From Devosia pacifica (GTDB lineage Bacteria > Pseudomonadota > Alphaproteobacteria > Rhizobiales > Devosiaceae), in contig NZ_BMZE01000003.1 in assembly GCF_014652635.1 (NCBI RefSeq), positions 563,268 through 627,267 of the forward strand: a stretch of 64,000 bases of DNA. Reading direction: 5' to 3'. Made by a program: the position numbers and the translations under genes. The notes beneath the pieces were generated by a model that saw nothing but the letters and a program-made list of their open reading frames with translations, did no database searches and was not told the origin of the DNA. Positions 26,614 through 34,085 of this stretch are shown here, in pieces (the stretch's first letter is position 1; each line of letters opens with the position of its first letter).

Positions 26614-27666
26614 TCAGGCGCCGAGGCGGGCGCCGGTCTTGCTGTCGAACAGATGGCAGATCTCTGCCGGGATGGCGGCATGCACCTGTTCATCGATTTC
26701 AGCGCGGTAGTCCTTGGCCGCCTTGATGGACACCAGCTCGCCGCCGACACGGAAGGAGATCATCGAGGCATCGCCCAGGAGCTCCATCGAATAGACGGGG
26801 GCACTCAACTCGCCGCCTTCCGGGACGATGGTGGCGTCCTCGGCGCGGAAGCCGAGCGTGACCTTGCCATTGTGCGTGGTGGGCAGGCCGGTGACCCGGA
26901 CCTTGCCGGCTTCAAATACGCCATCGCGCAGCTCGCCGTCGACGAGGTTCATCGCCGGTGAGCCGATAAAGCCGGCAACGAAGGTGTTGGCCGGCTTGTC
27001 GTAGATGTCGGTTGGCGTGCCGACCTGCTGGACGACGCCCTTGTTCATCACCACGACACGGTCAGCCAGTGTCATCGCTTCGATCTGATCGTGGGTAACG
27101 TAGATCGTCGTGGTCTTGAGCGTGTGGTGCAGGTTCTTGATCTGGGCGCGCGTCGACACGCGCAGCTTGGCATCGAGGTTGGATAGCGGCTCGTCCATAA
27201 GGAACGCCGTCGGTTCGCGCACGATGGCGCGGGCGAGCGCCACGCGCTGACGCTGCCCGCCAGACAGCGCGGCCGGCCGCCGGTCGAGAAAGTCCTTGAG
27301 TTCGACCATCTCTGCCGCCTTCATCACCCGTTCATCGTGCTGGTCCTTCGGGACCTTGCGCACCTTGAGCGGGAAGCGAATGTTCTCGTAAACGGTCATG
27401 TTCGGATACAGCCCATAGGACTGGAACACCATCGAGATATCGCGGTCCTTCGGCTCGAGCTTGTTGACCATTCGATCACCAAGCCAGATCTCACCATCGG
27501 TGATGTCCTCGAGACCGGCGATCATGCGCATGGTCGTGGTCTTGCCGCAGCCGGAGGGGCCGAGCAGGACAAGGAACTCCTTGTCGGCGATATCGAGATC
27601 AAACTTTTGAACGCCGACGAAGTCGCCCCAGCGCTTGGTTACGTTTTTCAGCCGGATTTCTGCCAT
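26614..27666 (-). CDS. Sugar-type ABC transporter ATPase (UgpC/MalK-like), importer 1
   Basis: A 350-residue ATPase: Walker [10 protein letters not shown] near residue 38, signature [14 protein letters not shown], Walker [12 protein letters not shown], switch His in VTHDQ. The C-terminal TOBE/OB region makes it the MalK/UgpC type. It is 23 bp before the hisD-like gene, so the importer and enzymes share a transcript. Confidence 0.92.
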   Translation of the reverse strand: MAEIRLKNVTKRWGDFVGVQKFDLDIADKEFLVLLGPSGCGKTTTMRMIAGLEDITDGEIWLGDRMVNKLEPKDRDISMVFQSYGLYPNMTVYENIRFPLKVRKVPKDQHDERVMKAAEMVELKDFLDRRPAALSGGQRQRVALARAIVREPTAFLMDEPLSNLDAKLRVSTRAQIKNLHHTLKTTTIYVTHDQIEAMTLADRVVVMNKGVVQQVGTPTDIYDKPANTFVAGFIGSPAMNLVDGELRDGVFEAGKVRVTGLPTTHNGKVTLGFRAEDATIVPEGGELSAPVYSMELLGDASMISFRVGGELVSIKAAKDYRAEIDEQVHAAIPAEICHLFDSKTGARLGA

Positions 27667-27677
27667 GACGGCCTCCG

Positions 27678-28568
27678 CTAACCCTTGACCGCGCCGGCGG
27701 TGAGGCCGCTGACGATCTGACGTTGAAAGAACATGACGAGCAGAAACAGCGGCGCTGTGGCCGAAACCACCGCGGCAACCGCGAACATGACATTGCCCTG
27801 TTCCTGGATGGAGCCAAGGAAACTCGAGATCTTTGGCACCATGGTCTGGTTGTCCTGGCTCAACAGCATCGCCGTGACCGCAAAGTCATTATAGGCGAGC
27901 AGGAACGAGAACAGCCCGGTTGTGATGACGCCCGGCCACATGACCGGGATAACGACCCAGCGGAACGCCTGAAAGCGCGTGCAGCCGTCCACCATCGCGC
28001 TTTCGTCGAGATCCTTGGGGATCGACAGGAAGAACGAGTGCAGCATCCACAGCGTGAATGGCTGGTTGATCGCGACGAGGACAACAATCGAGGTGGCCAG
28101 ATGCCCCCAGATGTTAAGTTCAAAGAATGGCAGAAGGTAGCCCGAGACCAGCGTGATATGCGGCATGGCGCGAAATACCAGCGCTGCGATGAGGATCCAG
28201 AAAGCGTAGCGATGCCCAGACCTTGCGAGGGCATAGCCGCCGAGCGTGCCAATAGTCAGCGAGATTACAGTGACACACAGTGTGACGATGGCGGTATTGA
28301 CGACTGCTCGCCAAAAGTCGCGCGTGATCCAGGCGCCGTAATAGCCATCCCCGGTGAATGGCGCGCCGGTCTGCATCTCGGTGTAGACTCCGAAAAGCGC
28401 GTTCAACCAGCTCTCGCGGGAGAAGAAATCAGACTCGACCTTGAACGAGCCCCACACCGTCCAGAGGAACGGGAATGCGGCAACGATCAGCCATGTGATC
28501 AGAAACAGCGTCGAGACCGTGGCGAGAGTACGTGAGCGCCTGCGGGCTATCATTGATGTTCCGGACAT
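27678..28568 (-). CDS. Sugar-type ABC transporter permease (MalG-like), importer 1
   Basis: A 296-residue membrane protein with six spans and the EAA loop (ESAMVDGCTRFQAFRWVVIP). The C-terminal TAGAVKG is typical of this permease group. It is 11 bp before the ATPase gene. Confidence 0.9.
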   Translation of the reverse strand: MSGTSMIARRRSRTLATVSTLFLITWLIVAAFPFLWTVWGSFKVESDFFSRESWLNALFGVYTEMQTGAPFTGDGYYGAWITRDFWRAVVNTAIVTLCVTVISLTIGTLGGYALARSGHRYAFWILIAALVFRAMPHITLVSGYLLPFFELNIWGHLATSIVVLVAINQPFTLWMLHSFFLSIPKDLDESAMVDGCTRFQAFRWVVIPVMWPGVITTGLFSFLLAYNDFAVTAMLLSQDNQTMVPKISSFLGSIQEQGNVMFAVAAVVSATAPLFLLVMFFQRQIVSGLTAGAVKG

Positions 28569-28578
28569 GCGCGCCCCC

Positions 28579-29607
28579 TCAGGCCTTGTTCGAGAATTCG
28601 CGCCATGTGCGCACGAGCACTGGCGAGAGAAGAACGATCACCCCTGCAATGGTCAACAACGAGGTCGCGGCGGCAGACCCGAAGAGCTGCGTGCTCTCGC
28701 CTTGCAGATCATTGAACACAAGCCAGCTGAGTGATGTGGCATTCGCCTCAGCAGAAAAACCGACAATCGGCTCGAACACCCGGAAATTGTCCATCAGCTG
28801 GACCAGCGCCACGAATGTCGCAAGCGGCCCGAGATGCGGAATGATCACATAGCGCACGCGCTCCCAGCGCGAGGCCCCATCGATCATCGCGGATTCGAGC
28901 GTATCGCCCGGCACAGTCTGCAGCCCCGCGTAAAAAACGACGAAGGAAAAGGGCGCAGCGGTCCACACGCCGTACACGAATAATGTGAGCCATGTCAGAG
29001 GCGTCGACGCCTTGAGCGATAAGGTCGGGTCATTGAAGAGCGCCTGCAGGGCCGAACCCAGAATGCCCTGCGAGTTGATCATCCAAAACAGGATCAGCGA
29101 ACCGATCAATGGCGTGATGATCATCGGCAGCAACGAGAAGAAGATGACGGGGCCCTTGAGCACCTGCGACACCGAATTGACGGAGAGGGCGATCAGGAAC
29201 CCGAGGATCATGCCGAGCGGCGTCACGATGAAGGTGTAGCTGAGCGTGAACAGCAGGGCTTTATAGAACGGAAGATTGTAGATGCGCGCGGCGATATCGC
29301 CGAGGCCGTCATTGTCTGCGAGGATGACACCGATTTCGCTGACAGCAAGATGGCTGCGATTGAAGAAGGTTCCGAGACCGTTGAAGCGCCCCAGCGGATC
29401 TGCGGACTTCAGCGCCGCCGTCGCCTCGGCGTCGACGCGCACCTCAGTGGTGCACCCGAACGGGCCGCAATTCTCGACTTCCTCCAGAACCTGTTCATGC
29501 TCGACATAGAGCGATTGCACGATCACCGAAACGATCGGCAAGGCGATGAACAGAAGCATCGCGATAACAGCCGGCAGGATGAAGGCCAGAAACGTCTTGT
29601 GCGGCAC
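28579..29607 (-). CDS. Sugar-type ABC transporter permease (MalF-like), importer 1
   Basis: A 342-residue membrane permease starting at GTG 29607 with GGGAGA upstream. The EAA loop is ESAMIDGASRWERVRYVIIP. A long extracytoplasmic loop with two Cys (NCGPFGCTTE) follows the first span. It pairs with the MalG-like subunit. Confidence 0.9.
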   Translation of the reverse strand: MPHKTFLAFILPAVIAMLLFIALPIVSVIVQSLYVEHEQVLEEVENCGPFGCTTEVRVDAEATAALKSADPLGRFNGLGTFFNRSHLAVSEIGVILADNDGLGDIAARIYNLPFYKALLFTLSYTFIVTPLGMILGFLIALSVNSVSQVLKGPVIFFSLLPMIITPLIGSLILFWMINSQGILGSALQALFNDPTLSLKASTPLTWLTLFVYGVWTAAPFSFVVFYAGLQTVPGDTLESAMIDGASRWERVRYVIIPHLGPLATFVALVQLMDNFRVFEPIVGFSAEANATSLSWLVFNDLQGESTQLFGSAAATSLLTIAGVIVLLSPVLVRTWREFSNKA

Positions 29608-29645
29608 CGGCGGCTTCTCCCGTGTCTACAAAAGGGTGAGGAGGG

Positions 29646-29668
29646 CCGGCGCGGAAGCTCCGCGCCGG
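29646..29668 (-). repeat. Intercistronic hairpin after binding-protein gene 1
   Basis: CCGGCGCGGA and TCCGCGCCGG form a perfect 10-bp stem with a 3-base loop in the 80-bp gap between the binding-protein stop and the first permease. No T-run follows. Such hairpins commonly protect the binding-protein message and lower downstream expression. Confidence 0.65.
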
Positions 29669-29687
29669 ACGTGAGTAAACAATCGGC

Positions 29688-30926
29688 CTAGTTCAGAAAG
29701 CCGGCTTCGGTCGCTGCGGCAGTATAGGCCGCCTCGACGTCGGCCAGAGCATCTTCTGCGCTTTCATTGCCTTGCATGAACTCTGCGAGTTCGGACCCGA
29801 GCGCGGTGTGCAGCAGGCCGATATACGGCGACATCGGATAAGGACGCGCACCGGCATTGGCTGTTGCAACGACGCCAACCGCGCCAGCGCCCGGCTCATA
29901 GCCCTTGATCAGCCAGGTGGCTGCCTCAGGATACATTTCAGCCACTTCGGGGCGGATGCCGTGCATCATCGCCTGGAAAGAGGCCTCTGCGTCTTCATCG
30001 GAGATGTTCTTGGCGAGGGCGAAGCCATCCCACCACAGCGCAACAGCGGGAATATCGCCACCGCCGACAGTTGGTGCGGCAGTCAGCACCGTTGCACCGG
30101 TGATCTCGGGCGTCGAGCCTTCGTCATCGATGGTGGCGCCGGCGAGGGAACCCCACTCGGTCATCATTGCAACCCTGCCGGCTTCCCAGTCGGCCTTCAT
30201 CTCGTTGGCCGAGTAGGTCATGTAGTCCGGATCCATGTACTCGGTCATTTCCTTCATGGTGGCGAGCACCTGAAGGCCGTCTTCATTGTTGATCGCGATC
30301 TCAGCCGAGCCCGGAGCGAAGAACTCGCCGCCAGTGCCGAGATACATGTTCACGAACTCTGCAGCGAGGTCCCAGCCGGCCTTGTTGGAGGCGATCAGCG
30401 GGTACTCCATGAGACCCTGGTCCTGGATGACCTTGGCGGCTTCGATAATTTCCTCATAGGAAGTGGGCGGCTCAAGGCCGGCTTCTTCAAGGATATCGCT
30501 GCGATAAAAGAAATGCTGCGCATTCGCCATGAACGCGATCGCCATGACCTTGCCGTCGATGCGGATCAACTGGTTGGGCAGCAGGTCCTGGCCGTATTTT
30601 TCAACCAGGTCATCCATTGGCTGCACCAGGTCGTCATTGAGCAGCGGCACCAGCGAATTGTTGGCCACCATCGCAATGGTGTACTCGGCCGGGTCAATGG
30701 TGAGCGCGGGAACCTGCAGGTTCTTGTGCTCTTCGGTCTGGTTCTTGGTGACCGTCACCGTATCAGATGCGCACTCCTCGGCTTCCGAGGCAACGATACG
30801 CAGCGCTTCAAAGTCGTTCGACAGAATGCGGACCGAGCCTGCCTCGATCCCGCAATCCGCGTAAGCAGCGCCTGTGGCAATGCACAGCGCGCCAAACGAC
30901 ACCGCCATGCTCAATACATGTTTCAT
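29688..30926 (-). CDS. Sugar-type ABC transporter substrate-binding protein, importer 1
   Basis: A 412-residue periplasmic protein with a signal peptide ending near AAYADC (residue 23-25). The body matches family 1 extracellular solute-binding proteins (YEEIIEAAKVIQDQG, GRVAMMTEWGS). AGGAGA precedes the ATG. It is the first gene of the operon and has the LacI-type operator at 31048-31067, 122 bp upstream. The ligand may be a polyol, glycoside or other small organic molecule; the fold does not decide. Confidence 0.9.
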   Translation of the reverse strand: MKHVLSMAVSFGALCIATGAAYADCGIEAGSVRILSNDFEALRIVASEAEECASDTVTVTKNQTEEHKNLQVPALTIDPAEYTIAMVANNSLVPLLNDDLVQPMDDLVEKYGQDLLPNQLIRIDGKVMAIAFMANAQHFFYRSDILEEAGLEPPTSYEEIIEAAKVIQDQGLMEYPLIASNKAGWDLAAEFVNMYLGTGGEFFAPGSAEIAINNEDGLQVLATMKEMTEYMDPDYMTYSANEMKADWEAGRVAMMTEWGSLAGATIDDEGSTPEITGATVLTAAPTVGGGDIPAVALWWDGFALAKNISDEDAEASFQAMMHGIRPEVAEMYPEAATWLIKGYEPGAGAVGVVATANAGARPYPMSPYIGLLHTALGSELAEFMQGNESAEDALADVEAAYTAAATEAGFLN

Positions 30927-31047
30927 GTTCTTCTCCTGTGGGGCCGCGTTTGCACCGACCCGTTACCCGAATTCCATCCCCGCAGTGCGTGGCGCTCGGT
31001 CATTCCATGCCGGCCGCTCTCTCATCTGCACATAGAACGCTAGCCAT

Positions 31048-31067
31048 TTTTGCATACGTTTGCAATT
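31048..31067. promoter_or_regulatory. LacI-type operator copy 2 (importer operon)
   Basis: TTTTGCATACGTTTGCAATT is the second copy of the CG-centred palindrome, upstream of the binding-protein gene at 30926. The remainder of the 335-bp gap 30927-31261 holds only this site and the terminator at 31206-31234. Confidence 0.75.
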
Positions 31068-31205
31068 CCCAAAATGACAGTTTTGAACGAGACGTGGGCA
31101 GAGCACAAAAGCGCTGAAGGTTTAAGCACATGCAGGCATTTCGGGCATGGCGTAACCAGTTCAGCGCACACAGCAAAATTGGCTAGCCCCGACGCCCCAA
31201 CATAC

Positions 31206-31234
31206 AAAAACCCCGCGCAGCCATCTGCGCGGGG
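31206..31234 (-). terminator. Intrinsic terminator of the SnoaL-like gene
   Basis: On the minus strand a perfect 10-bp stem (CCCCGCGCAG / CTGCGCGGGG, four-base loop) is followed by TTTTT. It lies 27 bp past the stop of the SnoaL-like gene and isolates it from the importer operon. Confidence 0.9.
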
Positions 31235-31261
31235 CTGAATAATTGGCGCTGATGGAGAGCG

Positions 31262-32482
31262 TCAGCCCTCCGGCTGTTCTGACGGTTCCGGCAAAGCAGA
31301 AGGACGGTCGGCCATCTGCGCCAGCTTGACCTGCACGAGTGGCGCCAGCTGATCGAAGACGCGCCATTCATCGACGATCTTGCCGTTCTTGAAGTGCAGA
31401 TGGGTCATGCCCATCAGCTGGATCCGCTTGCCGGTCGGATCGCCGAGCTCCATCAGATTGCCATAGCCGAGGTGATGACCCTCCATGACCCAGCGAATGG
31501 CCACCTTGGTGCCACCCTCTTCGCAAGGCGTCGAGCAGATGTGCTGCACCTCGAAATTGGCGTCGGGCATCGAGCCGATGAGACCCAGCGTCTGGTGCGT
31601 AATTGCGGCTTCCCCGTACAGCTCCGCCATCAGCGGCCCATGGTACTGGGCGTTCGACGCGTACATCTGCTTGATGCGACCAAGCATCTTGCGGTTGTAG
31701 ATATCGTGCAGCAGTTGGATTGTCTCGGCTTCCAGATCGGTGTTCGCCATCGACGTATCGGCAAGGTCTTTCGGCGGATACTGGCCGATCATCATTCGGC
31801 TTTCGCCGATATCCAGAGCAAGCAGGCCCTTATCAAAGCTTATCTTTGCGAGCTTTTCGGCATAGCCGTGCGGATCGACTCCAAGCTGCTTGAGAACCGC
31901 CATGGTGTCGGTAACCACCCATTCGCGGTAAATCTTGTTCTGATAGATCATGCAGTCGGCGACGGTGCGCGAAGTGAACGTGCGGCCTGTCGGCGCGCCG
32001 TATTGGCCATACTGGGTGTGCCGGCCAGTTCCCGTCACGAGATGCGAGGTGTAAAAACCCTCCTCATCGTTGCCGTTCCAGATCACATGGGTGCCCATGC
32101 CGCGCCGTTCGGGCAACTGGACCAGACGCTGGATGGTATCGCGAACGACCTCCTCGCGCGTATACATGGTGCCGAGCGTGCCGTAGAGCACGCAGTTATG
32201 CGTGTAGTGGGTATAGATTAGCCCGATGTCACGCTCATCCCAGATCTTGTGCGTACATCGAATGATGTAGTCGACGATATCGGTGTAGCACTCATCGAAC
32301 CCCTTCATCGACTGCACGCGCGGCCGGTTTTCCGGCACCAGGTCGGTGAAATCGTGACGCTCGACCTGCATCACGTCGGACCCAGGTGTTAACTGCCCCT
32401 CTTTTTTGGCAGGGCTGCCAGAGTTGGCCGCAGGCGCTCCCCGACCAGTCTCGGATTTCTTCATATCTGTCTCTTCGCTCAT
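31262..32482 (-). CDS. Duplicated SnoaL/NTF2-like domain protein
   Basis: A 406-residue protein starting MSEETDMKKSE, with a GGAG ribosome site upstream. After a disordered, polar N-terminus of about 60 residues come two SnoaL/NTF2-like cone domains, each with the fold's typical strand pattern (HNCVLYGTLGTMYTREEVV near 90; NAQYHGPLMAELYGEAAI near 290, closing with MTHLHFKNGKIVDEWRVFD). Single-domain members include polyketide cyclases, dehydratases and isomerases; a two-domain form of this size is not one I can assign. It is monocistronic, with a LacI-type operator upstream, so it likely serves the same catabolic pathway. Confidence 0.8.
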   Translation of the reverse strand: MSEETDMKKSETGRGAPAANSGSPAKKEGQLTPGSDVMQVERHDFTDLVPENRPRVQSMKGFDECYTDIVDYIIRCTHKIWDERDIGLIYTHYTHNCVLYGTLGTMYTREEVVRDTIQRLVQLPERRGMGTHVIWNGNDEEGFYTSHLVTGTGRHTQYGQYGAPTGRTFTSRTVADCMIYQNKIYREWVVTDTMAVLKQLGVDPHGYAEKLAKISFDKGLLALDIGESRMMIGQYPPKDLADTSMANTDLEAETIQLLHDIYNRKMLGRIKQMYASNAQYHGPLMAELYGEAAITHQTLGLIGSMPDANFEVQHICSTPCEEGGTKVAIRWVMEGHHLGYGNLMELGDPTGKRIQLMGMTHLHFKNGKIVDEWRVFDQLAPLVQVKLAQMADRPSALPEPSEQPEG

Positions 32483-32595
32483 CCCAGCTCCGCCTGAGCT
32501 CGCCTCGCCCCAGCATACAAGAGCTTCGGGCAAGAGGAAATTTTCGACCCGGTTCGTGGTGAACGGGCCAAGGTTGCAGGGCAAAGAGTTACACA

Positions 32596-32615
32596 CATGG
32601 CATACGTATGCAATT
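32596..32615. promoter_or_regulatory. LacI-type operator copy 3 (SnoaL-like gene)
   Basis: CATGGCATACGTATGCAATT is the third copy of the CG-centred palindrome; its core GCATACGTATGC is a perfect 12-bp palindrome. It lies 113 bp before the SnoaL-like start at 32482. Confidence 0.75.
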
Positions 32616-32680
32616 CTGATGCGAAGGTTTTTGGAAGCAGGTCATCGGCGCTATGGCGGCACTGGGCGCAGGCGTCGTGT

Positions 32681-33385
32681 CTACCGGTTCGCCCGCTCTA
32701 TGAGATCCTCGACCAGTGGCAGAACGCTTTCGACGATCCTCGCAACGCCGCGCTCATTGGGGTGAAGTCCATCGGGTTGATTCAGTGAAGTCTGGAGCGC
32801 CACCCCCTCGAGGAAGAACGGGTAAAGAAGAGCGTCGTAGCGCGCGGCAAGATCGGGATAGATCGCTTCGAAACTCTCCACATAGTCCGGCCCCAGGCCA
32901 CGATTGGCACGCATGCCGAGCAGCAGAACCGGGAGGTTCCGTTCATCAAGACGCGACAATATCGCGTTGAGGTTTTCGCGCGCTTGGCTCGGCGAGAGCC
33001 CTTGCAGCATGTCGTTGGCGCCGAGGCCGAGGATGACGGCGTCAGGCTCGACGCCAAGGCTCCACTCGAGCCGGGATAGGCCATCGCTTGTGGTATCGCC
33101 GGACACGCTGGCATTGACCAGCTCCGCGTCGATCCCACGCGCATCGAGCGCAGATTGCAGTTGAGCCATGAACCCGTTTTCGACGGAGAGGCCATATCCG
33201 GCGAGCAGGGAGTCGCCATATAGCAGCACTTTTGCCTCAGCGGCCTCCGCAGCAGGAGCGGAAGCTGCCATTGCGGCGACTGCGCCAATCAGCATCATTG
33301 CACCAGAAACGCGACGCCGCCATCTTGGGACAACAGCACCTGGGTTGGCTTTATTTCGTGATTTCAAGGTCCGGCACCGTTTCAT
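32681..33385 (-). CDS. GDSL-type esterase / arylesterase (TesA-like)
   Basis: A secreted SGNH hydrolase. Block I is LLYGDSLLAG (catalytic Ser), block III GLGANDML (Asn) and block V DGLHPN (Asp/His). A signal peptide lies around RRRVSGAMMLIGAVAAMAAS. The start is uncertain: ATG 33385 gives a long charged leader and overlaps the divergent ATPase start in a shared CATG; ATG 33298 gives a short leader without positive charges. Neither has a good ribosome site. TesA next to a YbbA/YbbP exporter is a common arrangement in proteobacteria. Confidence 0.85.
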   Translation of the reverse strand: MKRCRTLKSRNKANPGAVVPRWRRRVSGAMMLIGAVAAMAASAPAAEAAEAKVLLYGDSLLAGYGLSVENGFMAQLQSALDARGIDAELVNASVSGDTTSDGLSRLEWSLGVEPDAVILGLGANDMLQGLSPSQARENLNAILSRLDERNLPVLLLGMRANRGLGPDYVESFEAIYPDLAARYDALLYPFFLEGVALQTSLNQPDGLHPNERGVARIVESVLPLVEDLIERANR

Positions 33386-34085
33386 GACTGAAAGTATCGC
33401 GCAAATACGGGACATGGATCTGCGTCTTAAGTCAGGCGAGAACGTGCTTCATATCCTCAAGTCCATCACATTCTCGATAGCGCGGGGCGAGGTGGTTTCG
33501 GCTGTAGGCCCTTCGGGTAGCGGCAAGACCAGCCTGTTGATGGTACTGGCGGGCCTCGAAAAGGCCACCAGCGGGACTGTTGTTGTCGGTGGTACGGATC
33601 TTGGCGCATTGAACGAGGATCAACTCGCGGATGTGCGCCGGGGCACCATCGGCATCCTTTTCCAGAACTTTCACCTGATTCCGTCGATGACGGCGCTGGA
33701 AAACGTCGCGCTCGCGCTCGAGATCGCCTTCTCGGACCTCCCGCTCTCCGAGATCCGCATGCGGGCCCGGCAGGCTCTGGCTGAGGTTGGTCTTTCAGAA
33801 CGGGAAGACCACTTGCCGAGCGCGCTGTCCGGCGGAGAGCAGCAACGCGTCGGGCTCGCCCGGGCTATTGTCACGCGACCCAAACTGCTGTTGGCGGACG
33901 AGCCGACCGGCAATCTCGACCAGCAGACTGCTGCGTCAGCCATCGAACTGCTGTTTGGTCTCGCAAAGCGGAATACGATGGCGGTACTCTTGATCACTCA
34001 TGATGACGCTCTCGCCCGCCGCGCCGATCGGCAGATGCGCATGGATCGGGGCGAACTGCACGAGCTGGATGGCACGTCCGCATGA
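33384..34085 (+). CDS. ABC transporter ATPase (YbbA-like)
   Basis: A 233-residue ATPase of the LolD/MacB/YbbA group: Walker A GPSGSGKTS, signature LSGGEQQRVGLARA, Walker B LLLADEPTGNLD, switch His in ITHDD. The start at ATG 33384 removes a long unlikely N-terminal extension that is antisense to the tesA-like gene. It overlaps its permease at ATGA. It probably moves or extracts a lipid or lipoprotein-related ligand. Confidence 0.9.
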   Translation: MTESIAQIRDMDLRLKSGENVLHILKSITFSIARGEVVSAVGPSGSGKTSLLMVLAGLEKATSGTVVVGGTDLGALNEDQLADVRRGTIGILFQNFHLIPSMTALENVALALEIAFSDLPLSEIRMRARQALAEVGLSEREDHLPSALSGGEQQRVGLARAIVTRPKLLLADEPTGNLDQQTAASAIELLFGLAKRNTMAVLLITHDDALARRADRQMRMDRGELHELDGTSA

